Assembly: GCF_000237925.1 (NCBI RefSeq)
Contig: NW_017386026.1
Span: forward strand, 682,001-746,000
Length of the DNA: 64,000 nt
Reading direction: 5' to 3'
Source of the DNA: Schistosoma mansoni
Lineage: Eukaryota > Platyhelminthes > Trematoda > Strigeidida > Schistosomatidae
In this document: positions 1 to 10,373 of the stretch, one piece after another
Position numbering within the stretch: the stretch's first letter is position 1
How the letters are laid out: each line of letters begins with the position of its first letter
Notes under the pieces: model-generated
Told to the model about the DNA's origin: nothing
Database searches by the model: none
Seen by the model: only the letters and a program-made list of their open reading frames with translations
Program-made: the position numbers and the translations under genes

Positions 1-500
1 AGATTGAAATCCAAAAATATTCTACACATTGTTAATTTTAATACTAGGCTCAAGTGTTTTCGTTTTGAACGCTTTCGTGACTAACGGTTACGAGATAGTT
101 TAGTTATTATACCAGTGTAGTATGGTAGTACCCAAATTTGATAACTTTATTACCTAGACTATGTTCGACTTTATCAACAACTAATATGATAAACCGACTC
201 ATATATTCAAATACGTATAGCAATGACGACCGTGATGGGTTTCGTGAAAAATGTTAAAGGCGGTTCTACTAATTATTAAATTCAAGTGACATAAAGAAGA
301 TATAATGCAACGCATGAATAAGCCAGGTTAACATGCAGGTCGGTGCGGTATATGATAATTCAAAAATAATAAACCTGGTCAAAAAGGTTTTCTATAAAGT
401 TGAGGCGACTTGTGGAGCTGTACTTAGGAATATGACGAGTTAAAATAGACTTTTCATAAGAAGTTACTCTAGTTAGCTTAGTAACATTTATAAACATGTG
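1..500. other. AT-rich sequence with no recognised gene
   Basis: No conserved protein, RNA gene or recognisable transposon was seen on either strand. Open frames here are short and contain no family motif. Confidence 0.5.
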
Positions 501-616
501 GCTGAGTAATTTACTACAGTGAAAATCATAACTTCTGTAATAATTCGATCTTGCCTGTAAACTGGCATGCCTCATGTAACAAATTGTTATTTGAGAATAA
601 ATTATTATTATTATAA
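501..616 (+). repeat. Retroposon 3'-end repeat, copy 1
   Basis: About 115 bp ending in a TTA-rich microsatellite tail. It matches 2201-2321 in the same orientation with scattered differences. The AATAAA-like run followed by (TTA)n suggests the 3' end of a retroposon. The parent family was not identified. Confidence 0.55.
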
Positions 617-2200
617 GCCTTATCACGGGATTCGAAAGCAAAACAAGCCGCTGCAACAACATAGTGGATTCATACACTAAATATCGACTCCCTCATACAC
701 CTTATTCACAGAAAGTGGGGAAGGAGACATGAATGACTGTTGTAAGGGGTAACAGTAGGGACTAAATTCTGATTGCACCGGATGTAAGACCCATTTCGAA
801 TGTTTTGTGTTTGAAAATCCCCCCATGCATATATTTGCAGCTTTTTATCATTTGTTTCTTTAGCTGTACATTTTGTTAGTCTTTTTGATGCCATTATATT
901 TGTATTCCATATCTTTATTATAGGTTTGGATGCCAATATGTTTCATCTTTTTGTTTTCCACAAAACTAATCATCTCTGAGGCTTAACTAAGAGAGTTCAG
1001 AAACCGCAACCCCATAAACTCAGAGTCCGATCCCGTTTTTCTCATCGACTAGTTAGTCAACGAATAGCCTTAATAGAACAAGTGATATGGGCTCCATCAG
1101 TGGATATTTTCAAGGAGCAGTTAGACCTTAATAGAAACAAACTGCGAAAATTAACACAAGTCCACCAACTTATTAGCCTTATTATTAAACACTGACTGAA
1201 AACAATGGGTATTATAAATGAATGTCTAAGCCATAATACAAATGCTTTAGCCATCTGATTCGCTCGCAACACGGAACTAGGAGAGACAGTGTATTCCGAA
1301 TATGGGCCTTGATTAAAGCAATATTCATACATACCACAAACGTAAGAGAGCCTGACATCATAAGAGGAGGGAGGGTAGCGTTACTGACTAGCAAACATGA
1401 AGGTGGAGAGATAACTTTAATTCACCCGTGTCTGTAGGAAAGAACATGTCAAATTACGACTCCTTATATCAAGTGGGATGTCACGAACCAACGGTATTGC
1501 TGCTGATTTACTTATGCAAAGTACCTTTTTAAACCGTGTTTCAAACGCTGAATCTGTTTCGCCTCCTACCGAGTAATCCTATTACAGGCAAACTGGGCAA
1601 TTCGCTAAAAATGAAACCTGCTGAATACTCTATCAATTTCAAAAAAGGGCTCAAATAGCTTCATTGAAAAAGGGAGGCAGTCATTTGTGTATCAGAATAC
1701 TATCTTCAGAACTATATTTGATAACTACATATGATCCCATACTTTCAAACTCCTTTCTGAACTACCTTCGTTTATATAGTTTCTCATCCACTCATACCTT
1801 GTTTACACTTATTTTCCTTAACGTATTAGAATGCTCTTGCTTAATAAGTATCCTAATTACAGAGGTATAGACTAAGTAGTTATACCTTAACTATTTCTTC
1901 ATGAACATTACTCTGCTTCTCGTCATTTCTTTTTCTTACACTCTTTTCAGCCCCCTTGAGATACACCTCCGAAAACACATGTGGAACGGGTGGCTTCGTC
2001 CTGCACCATTATTAAAGCCTCAGATGTTCCAAAGGGATATAAGTTTGAGGCTTCTAAATGCCCCCAACTTCGCATGGATCGATTCCCGACCATCAGTTAC
2101 ACGTCGCAACGCCACATTCATAAAGCGCGTCAATTGTGATATTGACAATACGTTTCTTACTAAAGACATCTACATTTACATCTTATAAAATATCAACCTA
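617..2200. other. Intergenic stretch, nothing recognised
   Basis: About 1.6 kb on which I see no conserved coding exon. The largest open frames (for example 1901-2188, 95 codons) have low complexity and no recognised domain, so they are treated as chance. Confidence 0.45.
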
Positions 2201-2321
2201 GCTGAGTAATTTGCAGCAGTGAAAATTGTAACTTCTGTAACAAGTTGACCTTGACTGTAAACTGGTAAGCCTCATGTAACCAACTGTTATTTGAGAATAA
2301 ATTATTATCATTATTATAAGG
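2201..2321 (+). repeat. Retroposon 3'-end repeat, copy 2
   Basis: Diverged second copy of the 501-616 repeat. It again ends in a TTA/TCA-rich tail and directly abuts the CR1-like LINE remnant that starts near 2340. Confidence 0.55.
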
Positions 2322-2339
2322 AGCCCAAAGAAAGGTGAT

Positions 2340-4135
2340 TCGGCGGTTTCAGTATTAACGCTTACTGCATATAAAAAGTGTCTGAAGCCGCCGTCTTGCT
2401 GAATATGCAAGGCATACTGCTTTACATAGTCTCTGCTGATATCTGAGGCCATAGGACTGTTAACCATTGTGAGAAGTGTGCCTTAAAATAGTCAGCTGGT
2501 AGTAGATAACTGATTACCAGAACTCAAGGGAACAACGACCTTCATCATGACTCAAGCACTAGATATTTATGGAACCACCAAGGCGGACTCCCATAACTTA
2601 GTGGGTGACAAACACACAAATAAAGGGGGTGATAACAAGGAAGATGAAAAGAGGGAAAAGAAGGAGATTTCAGAGACCTCTAAATTGTGTGAGTTGACAG
2701 TTTCAGCGACAGGACATCATACAGACTCCTATATCAACCAAAAACGGACTTTGAAGGGGAAATCATCAAGGTTGCTGAAAATTTGGTTAGGAAACATAAA
2801 GTCAACGATCAGTTTACATCGCAGCCCAGAGGAGAAAGAAGACATTCATGACTGTTGCAAAATAGGACGGCGTAGATGACAAAAGTCCATGGAACAAAGC
2901 GTCAAAGCTTGTTTAAAAGCATCTCACACAGAGTCATTTTTAATCAGACCTGACAGCCTTCCAAAAAAGAACCAAAGACTGGTTATGGATACTATTTAAA
3001 CCACATTCAGTTCTTACTAGACAAGCTACTTCCAGAAACAGTAGCAATAGTAAGCATCTATAAGCTTTGAAGAATACGACAAAACGTGGATTCTGAAAGT
3101 ACGCAGGCAAGCCGCCTCCTGAAAGTTGTCTTCGCTCCGGCTGAAGAAAGAAACCTAATGCTGGAAAACTCACGCAAGCTGACTTGATCCGGAATATATA
3201 TCCGTTACTTAGCCGAGGTGAGTTGCCTACGGAATGGAATGATGTAATCGTCACTCCAATACATAAAACAAGATCAAAACAACTTCCATCAAACTACAGA
3301 CCTGTCAGCCTCACCAGTGCCGTAGTTAAATACTGGAAATAATCAAAAAGACCATAATGACATTCATGGAAGCCAACAACTTGTTAAAACAACGAACAAC
3401 ACGGTTTAAGAAAAGATTTACCTTTCACAACAAATTTCCTGATAGCAAGAGAGAGATCGATAAGGGCTCTAGACAATGGGAAATCAGTGGATGTTGTCTA
3501 CATGGACTTCAGCATAGTATTGGGTAAGGTGCCAAAACAGTCTACTCTTGAAGTTGGAAATTTTGGGGATTGTTGTATCTCCATAGTGGGTCAAGGATTT
3601 CTTGGTAGATCATAGACAGAAGGTAGGGACAAATTCTGAGTGCTCCACCCGGAAACCAGCACTTAGTGGAGTACCGCTAGGCTGTTCTATGTCATTTGCT
3701 TTTTATACTGCATGCAAATGAACTCCCAAGTATAGTTGAGTCCCCGATGCTAGGCCGCTTTACTCCGTCCTACCACATATTGAGAGGTGATCTGCTTTCG
3801 ATGTGTAGAATAATAAGAAATGATTTCGGATCACATATTCTTCTCTCTTTCTCTTCCTACCAGATGGTGAAAACTTTGAGGATATAGTAGACGTCTACTA
3901 CTTGTACAAGTAGAACAGCCAAGAACGAACAAAATGCCAGTGGCATTCAGGTTTTCACACTAAGTCATCAATTCTTGGAACCTGTTACCCGAAACAATGG
4001 TGTCCACACCTTCAACTGACTCATTCAGCAGAAGACTTGACACTCAGAACCTTGCTGAAAAAGAACTAATGCAAACCGTAGACATTCTGTTCTTAAAACA
4101 CAAATCTGAATCTGAAATTTAAAATATTTATTATA
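2340..4135 (+). mobile_element. CR1-like LINE (SR1/Perere type), shrunken copy
   Basis: Sense-strand remnant of a CR1-superfamily non-LTR retrotransposon. The 5' part carries a 110-codon ORF1-like frame (2547-2879) that is identical in protein to 41513-41845 on the minus strand. From about 3210 it runs straight into reverse transcriptase sequence: LPTEWNDVIVTPIHK, NYRPVSLTSAVV, then the SGVPLG region. The C-terminal FTPSYHILRGDLLSMCRI block begins near 3757. The endonuclease seen in the sister copy (40600-41073) is absent, and the segment between SGVPLG and the C-terminal block is also missing. Several stops and frameshifts are present. It is a dead, internally deleted copy. Confidence 0.8.
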
Positions 4136-5030
4136 CGGGACTCGGAGATAATACAGCAATCTTAACTGTCATCAATCTCAAAATTGTGAGCAAATATACA
4201 AAAAAACACAAACATTGATGAAAAATACACATCGCAATAAGGGAAGGGAATTATCATATTAAAAAACAGACATGGACGGATTATTTTCATATTTGCGCAG
4301 AAACATACAAAAGTGTTTTTACAAACTCATCTGGGAGGACCTTTTTACATCACCCATGCTCATAAAGAAAACTACTCCATTGAAACTAACAGAATAATTA
4401 AAAAGGTTTGAGGAGTAGTAGAAACACACTGCTCAGCAGATCTTCAGGTATGCTACCTGCAAAATGAACAGTGCTGACGAGTAGGGGAGATATTAACACA
4501 GCTAAGATGGGGTCGCTCTAATCTGAAGCATGAGGTAGCGCACTCACTTTTTTGTGGCTCTAGTCTGACTTGTGTAATTTAATCCAAGCAGAGATAGCTA
4601 TGTCACATCCTAGTGACTCCTTCGACTGAATTATCTACATTTATTGGACTTTTGAAATCCCGTGTTGAGGGTAGTTAGTCCATGTGATAGTCCTCAATCA
4701 CTTCTGTCGTTAACCGATGATCCACCCTTTCGTGTGCTTAAGAAACGAAAGCAATAATTACGCTCTTCTAACGACCTAGACGTGGATCACAGGGATACAG
4801 CATTTTGCCATTTCGGTCCAAGAAATTCCTAGAGTTTGTATACACGTTAATTAGGACATAATTGTTCCACTAATAAATTCTTAAAATCATATATACCTCC
4901 AGGTCATGGCATTGTTTTCAGTTTCTTGACGATATACCTTGCAAGCCTAATTTATGTAAGAAATCAAATATCATGCTCGTTTTAATATGTTTGTATTCAG
5001 CGCTAGGTTTTGTTAGGTTTTTCGGCGCTA
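4136..5030. other. 5' flank of UBE2L3, no other gene seen
   Basis: About 0.9 kb between the CR1-like remnant and the UBE2L3 start codon. It presumably holds the promoter and 5' UTR, but I see no convincing TATA box or other defined element. Confidence 0.4.
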
Positions 5031-7147
5031 ATGTCTGCTGCAGTTCGTAGGTTAAAAAAGGTTAGTTGTAGGTGTACTACTTACTTTCATCACTAGTTAG
5101 ACTCACTACTTAGTGTCTGTTTATGTGTTTTCATGGTGTCTCTCCCAAGCTACTCAACGACGCTTATCTTGTTGCACTGTTAGTCACTTGAAAATCATTT
5201 ACCCCACATGTATCTATTGTTCATGAGTAAAAAACAATATAAATTTGGATTTCTTAGCTAACGCCAAGCTCACTATTCTCCGTCAGAAAGATAAGAAACC
5301 TTTATGGTGTAAAGACGGTATTATCCTAGACTTCAGTCTAGGATAATACCGACTTAAGAATCCTTAAGTCGTTTGGTTGATATTTCACCACCATGTATTT
5401 GTTATTGATTTTAAACTCGTTCGTAAAATCTTATATAAGTGCAGAGTCAAAATAGTAAGCTGGTTGAAAATAAACATTCATCACCTTTTGTTTTTAAATG
5501 TGAGGGACACTGAACATCAAGTTGGTTTGAGAAGAGGGTATGTACGAAGATATGCTAAAATTTGAGGTCTTGGGGATGCTAATTTCTGAGTGCATCTACG
5601 CCATTTTAAACAATTCTGAATCTTACCTTTCAGTGTCTAAATTCACTAACGGTGGTTATCTCCCGTAACACAGTCCGGTAGTTTGAGTTTACTAGCACGA
5701 TTCAATTCGACGGACAGATGTTTCTTTGTTGCACCTTGATCCAGATACCCCTAGCTTTCCTATGACTCACTTTAGCCACCGCTTGGTTACTAAATTACAT
5801 CAAATTCATGTGGCTAATTGTAGTGCTTGTAAGGTACTACATTAACCCAACCCTTACTGCTACCTCGACGTAGTGGTCGGGCTTGCCTATCGTAATAAAC
5901 TAATAGAGCTATACTGGCTGAAACAATCGTTCCTCAAGGTCCTATCATGTCAGGCCGGTCGGTTAAAAAGCAGTAAGACTAAAAGCAGCAAACCCAAGGT
6001 CCGAAGGCGAAGTCATACTGCTGACTGTACAGAGGTGTGACGGCAGTAAGGTGTTTCCTTCAGACAACCAGCATAACAGCGATGCTACCTTCTCACAAGG
6101 AGGGTGGGGTTAGAAAAGGTCGACCCTAAAAACGCACACCTCGCCTTATCCCATGGATTTCCGTCTCCAGCGGTAAGGTCCCAACAAGTACAGAGCTAGC
6201 ACGGAGATTATTCACCAAAAGGTCGTGTATGACCGACCTCAGGCAGTTGTCTCTTTGGCACTGCAGTCACACTCTCAAGTCACCAAAACCATTTCTAACC
6301 CAATTTCATTTTCAGGTATTTCTGGAAGAACCCTTCCACGGTGTGGGCAGCCAGAATGTAATAACTGCCCTCATACCTCTAACAGCAGTCAAGATCATTG
6401 AGGTACGATAACTTAGGTCGACTCATTCCCCTGCTAGGATCCGAATCTTTTCAGTTACTTAGTAAGTGGATCACCAAGTAACTACATTGATAAGTCAAGA
6501 TATGTGATATTATTGAAGATTAGACTCTTAGTGACAGTCTGTAGTCTTTATACAATAATTGTTACTCAAAAAGTATTGGGTTCTTCCATTTTCTTACTTC
6601 CAAATTCTGTTTGTTTGGGGTATTACAGGAATATGAAACTCTTATCAACTCAAGTATCAAAAATGTGATTAGAAATGTGACATATGATGAACCAAACTTC
6701 CTAACATGGACTGGATTCATAGTTTTGGTAAGCACAATTTTCGACGTAAACAATTTCACGATTTAAGATAAATATGACATTAGTTATGCTGCCTTAAGCA
6801 ACAAATGACTGTAAATTTGTTGTGTTCCAATAATCCGGAAAGATTTAAGGGATTTGTTTTTTTTCACAAAACAGTGTCATTAAAATTTACAGTGTGCGTA
6901 AATGCTATTCCAGGCGACTCTTAAAGTATATTCACGCTATTTGCTCATCTCATGTTATGTTAATCGCGTTTAGTTGTCAAATATGTTAACATATGCTATC
7001 AGTTTAGTAGCAAACTATACGTACTTGTATATTAAGGAGAGTTCTAATGTAATTTTTACGTCTAAATATGCATTCGACAAATAATTTACCATATTCCATA
7101 CCAAGAAAGTATTCAATTCTCTTAAAGTAGCAGTGACTAATATGGGC

Positions 7148-7183
<36 letters not shown>

Positions 7184-9461
7184 TACAAAGGGGCATCGAA
7201 TACATATGCACCACACAAGTCTCTTGATTTGTGTGTGGGCTCTGATACTTCCCGGGTGCCCAGACCGAACCAGGTGGTTTTCTTAAGAGGCCAAATCCGG
7301 AGCCTTCGACCTAAAGATCTGATCCACAAGGCAGTGGATCAACGTTAGGAGACGCAGTCCCATGGTAGCCGGCGACCAACAACAAGTTCATACGCCATTT
7401 GTTCCATCAGGATACTGGAGCCCATGTACACCATTGGTTTGGAACCAGGGTTTCCAAACTCCCCTAGATGGATCCTCCGTACTAACCGACCCGGTTAAAG
7501 CTCCGGACATTCGCTCTCCGTCCTCCTAATTTCGTGAACAACACTCCTACCACGAGAAGGCAGTGAGTAGGGCATTAACACGATATACATCTACTACTTA
7601 TAGTGATATATATATATATATATCATTAAATGTTTACTTAGTGGTACTGACACGTACGCGTATTAATCGTTAGGACTATATATTTTGATTAGTTCCATGT
7701 ATTTATACACCTGGTCATAACGATGGCTTTTACGTAGAATTATGACTAAGCTAACCAACATTCATTATGTTGAGATTGGTTTTTTAGATGTTGGGACAAA
7801 ATTTTTTAGGAAAAACTTCATGTAACATCGTTACCAGCCTGCACGTTGCGCTTAACAAACATATAAAAGTCCACTATTCAAATTAAAATGCGATGTAGTG
7901 CCTCCGGAACAAATCGTACGTGAGTAAAATAAATATAATGGAAAATATGTTTATATAAATAAGGTATTGTGTTTTTATGTTTATTGTGATTTAGGATGAA
8001 CCTCCCTATAATAAGGGTGCTTTCAAAATTGAAATCACTTTTCCGGTTGAATATCCTTTCAAACCTCCTAAAGTGATATTTAAAACACGCATATATCATC
8101 CAAATATTGATGAAAAAGGTCAAATATGTCTACCAATAATTAACCCAGAAAATTGGAAACCTGCTACTAAAGTAGAACACGGTAAGTTTTGATAATTTTA
8201 TGTGAATGCTCAGAAAATATTCAGTTTCGTGTAGAGGTGGTAAGGTAGTTTTATGCACAATATTTCATTGCGTTGTTTTCTATAAATAAACTGTTAATCT
8301 ATCTTTTTATAGTTTAGATATTTTTCATGTTTATTATGGGCTATATAAAATACGTAACTTTTCAATTTTGGACTTATCACATAACTGTTACCTAAATGCA
8401 TTTTGATATAATCTTCATACTAACTTGAGATTCATGCACCTTATTCAGTGTATTTTTAAGTAAGATGCATTTTCGAGTATGGTGCAACCAATACTCCACA
8501 GCTCATTCATAAACGAAAGTTTTTCGTGCTCAAATTGGTTTGCAGTGTTTTGGCTGAACATTCGTAATCATTACTATCAGATTTTAGAACTGTATTCTGT
8601 ATGATTTCGTAAAAGGATTCATTTAAGACATCCCCCCATTCGATTAGTAAAACTTAGTCATTGGTTTATTACCAAGATGCACTGTCTAGAAATTTTGTAT
8701 ATAATACACTTTAAATCTTAAAAGTCAACAAAACTTCTCACGATTATTGTAATTATGTTAATTGGTTCATCTATTACTTATTGTTTTGTATATTTAATCT
8801 TAAATATTTGGTCAAGGAGGTATTATTTTCAACTCCAGGTTGTTTTTTTCTCCATTATCTAGTACATATAATAACTACATTTGACTTATGAGTCGAATTT
8901 ATGTAATATTTTGGCTAGAATTAGAAAGTATGTTATCATCATTTTTAAGACTTATCGATTATGAGTCATGTCATGGTCATGTGAAGTGTAGGCTTACCGA
9001 GTAAATTAATTGGTATTTAACTTTTAGGTTTAAACATTGCTTCATTTTCATTTGAGAAAGTAAGTTGTTGTTTCCAGCTTCACTGCACTCGCGAATTGTG
9101 GCTTAAATACACAAACGTGTACTTGGAATAAATTAGACTTAAAAAATCTAGGTCATTAATGTGTCCGATTTAAGTCTGATATATTTTACATTTAAAGTGT
9201 TGGGTTCGGAAAATGATTTTAAAATTCGTCTTAAATCTTCAATCTCATCATTTTCGCTTTAAAATTGCTTGGAAACGCTTTTACTGGGTGTTCACTTTAT
9301 TTACAGTTATTCAAGCACTTGTTGCAATGCTTCATGCACCGGAAGTTGAACATGCTCTACGTTCAGACTTAGCTGAAGAATATGCTAAGGATCAAAAGAA
9401 ATTCTTCAAAAATGCTGAAGAGTTTACGCGGAAATATGCGGAGAAAATTCCAAATTTGTAA
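5031..9461 (+). CDS. UBE2L3: Ubiquitin-conjugating enzyme E2 L3 (UbcH7 orthologue), 4 exons
   Basis: Complete E2 enzyme that takes ubiquitin from E1 and passes it to HECT or RBR E3 ligases in cytosol and nucleus. Exons: 5031-5060, 6629-6727, 7995-8181 and 9307-9461. All introns are GT-AG, and the sum is 471 nt (156 aa plus TAA; human 154 aa). Exon 1 encodes [10 protein letters not shown] and joins in frame to EYETLINSS. The UBC fold is visible throughout: the YPFKPPK loop, the YHPN motif (residues 77-80), the active-site cysteine at residue 88 in GQICLPI, then ENWKPATK. The C-terminal helices include LRSDLAEEY and [10 protein letters not shown]. The phenylalanine of YPFKPP (residue 65) matches UbcH7 Phe63, used for HECT/RING contact. 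The start ATG is the only one that gives the conserved RRLxKE N-terminus. Introns carry transposons, but the coding sequence has no damage. The first 10-codon exon is small but matches the family well. Confidence 0.95.
5316..5371. repeat. Two back-to-back perfect hairpins in UBE2L3 intron 1
   Basis: Positions 5316-5351 form a perfect inverted repeat with 17-bp arms (starting CGGTATTATCCTAGACT) and a 2-base TC loop. It is followed at once by a second hairpin, CGACTTAAG-AATC-CTTAAGTCG, with 9-bp arms. No open frame or transposon terminal repeat explains them. The arms are too short for a typical microRNA precursor. Confidence 0.85.
5845..6397 (+). mobile_element. SR2-type RTE LINE, isolated 5' UTR fragment
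   Basis: About 550 bp in intron 1 of UBE2L3 that matches 56850-57395, the 5' untranslated region of the SR2-like element further right. Agreement runs from the CTACCT-GACG block to the shared CAAGATC, where it stops abruptly. There is no coding region, 3' tail or clear target duplication. Loss of the 3' end is the reverse of normal LINE truncation, so this may be a deletion remnant or a non-autonomous derivative. Confidence 0.75.
7144..7576 (-). mobile_element. 419-bp RTE-tailed SINE with 7-bp target duplication
   Basis: In UBE2L3 intron 2, GGGCATT at 7144-7150 and 7570-7576 flanks a 419-bp insert (7151-7569) lying antisense. The insert ends, on its own strand, in a (TAA)n tail seen here as TTA repeats at 7151-7188. 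The last 110 bases resemble the 3' end of the RTE LINEs at 26525-26590 and 37195-37260 (TGTGTGGCGCATATG..., GGTGCCC). No protein is encoded. A stem formed by GGGCA/TGCCC encloses a second CACAA/TTGTG stem just before the tail. This looks like a complete non-autonomous retroposon. Confidence 0.8.
7605..7626. repeat. (TA)n microsatellite
   Basis: Short TA dinucleotide run in UBE2L3 intron 2, just outside the SINE. Confidence 0.8.
8182..9306. other. UBE2L3 intron 3, no embedded feature recognised
   Basis: The 1125-bp GT-AG intron is AT-rich. I saw no transposon motif or conserved exon inside it. Confidence 0.5.
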
Positions 9462-10140
9462 ATTTTGTAATAACTATTACAATTTTTTTTCATTATCTCT
9501 TCGTGATCACTTCATCTTTTATTTTGTTTCTTTTTTTTGGTCCAAAGTGAAGTATGTTTTTCGTAACTTACACTATTCCACTCATAGTTATGTTGTTTAC
9601 ATTGGCTTGTACACAGTTCAGATGTGTGTTAGTGCCTGTATTGCCACTTTTCTTTTTGATGTTAGGAAAGCTTTTAGCGATATTCATTAGGAAAGTGTAT
9701 ATCGCCGGCAAAAAGTATAGAGTGATTAATACATCACTGATCTTCAAAATGTCAAACTAAGTTGACGTATAATTTCATTTAATTTAAATCATTATTTCAT
9801 ATACTTCTGTTGATACTACTAATATTTCAAAATCTTTTACTCTTCAAGCTTTTATTCTATTTTGACCAATGCATTGTGTTTCTTTAAAGTGCACAAAAAT
9901 AATTGCATATATCAATGACATGAATGCATATGATTCCAACTTATTTCATTGAATTCATGATTTGAGGGTGCTGTTGCACAATCAGCGTACAGACCAGTTA
10001 AAGAGAAGAACTTTGAGATTTTTTAATGGTTTCTTCGTTGTACTGCGAAATAAACGATCCGTTTAATCAATAGGATTTGATTAGCACTAAGATGGACTTG
10101 ACATAGGCCACTATCCACTTATCAGTCAATCGTAAATACA
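9462..10140. other. UBE2L3 3' flank
   Basis: AT-rich sequence after the TAA at 9459-9461, presumably 3' UTR and intergenic DNA. An AATAAA near 10049 could be a polyadenylation signal, but nothing else supports it. Confidence 0.35.
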
Positions 10141-10144
10141 TCTC

Positions 10145-10310
10145 AGCACGAATAGCTCACTGGTTACATCTGCGACTGTGAAGCTGGGTAATACATAATC
10201 AAATCCTCCAGGGTGCATCAGTTCCCTTAAGATTACAGGTACATCTTGCTAACAAGTGTCAAATGGTGCGAAACACTTATCCAGAGCTTCCTATTGACTA
10301 CCTTCAACAT
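10145..10310 (+). mobile_element. tRNA-derived SINE with degenerate hammerhead motif
   Basis: TAGCTCACTGG near 10152 resembles a pol III A box, and a decayed B-box-like stretch follows near 10195. Downstream, GCTAACAAGTGTCAAAT...GCGAAAC lines up with the hammerhead core of the Schistosoma SmAlpha SINEs. The GAAAC is kept, but the CUGANGA half is altered and the cleavage triplet reads ATC. It is a fossil copy and not expected to cleave. Confidence 0.55.
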
Positions 10311-10373
10311 CTCCTCATACCCTATGCGATCTTGAGTTAATTAGACTAGTCCTCTCATTGCAACTTGATCAAA

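Noticed and set aside
7151-7188. The (TTA)n run as an independent microsatellite
   Set aside because: It is the tail of the 419-bp SINE inside the GGGCATT duplication.
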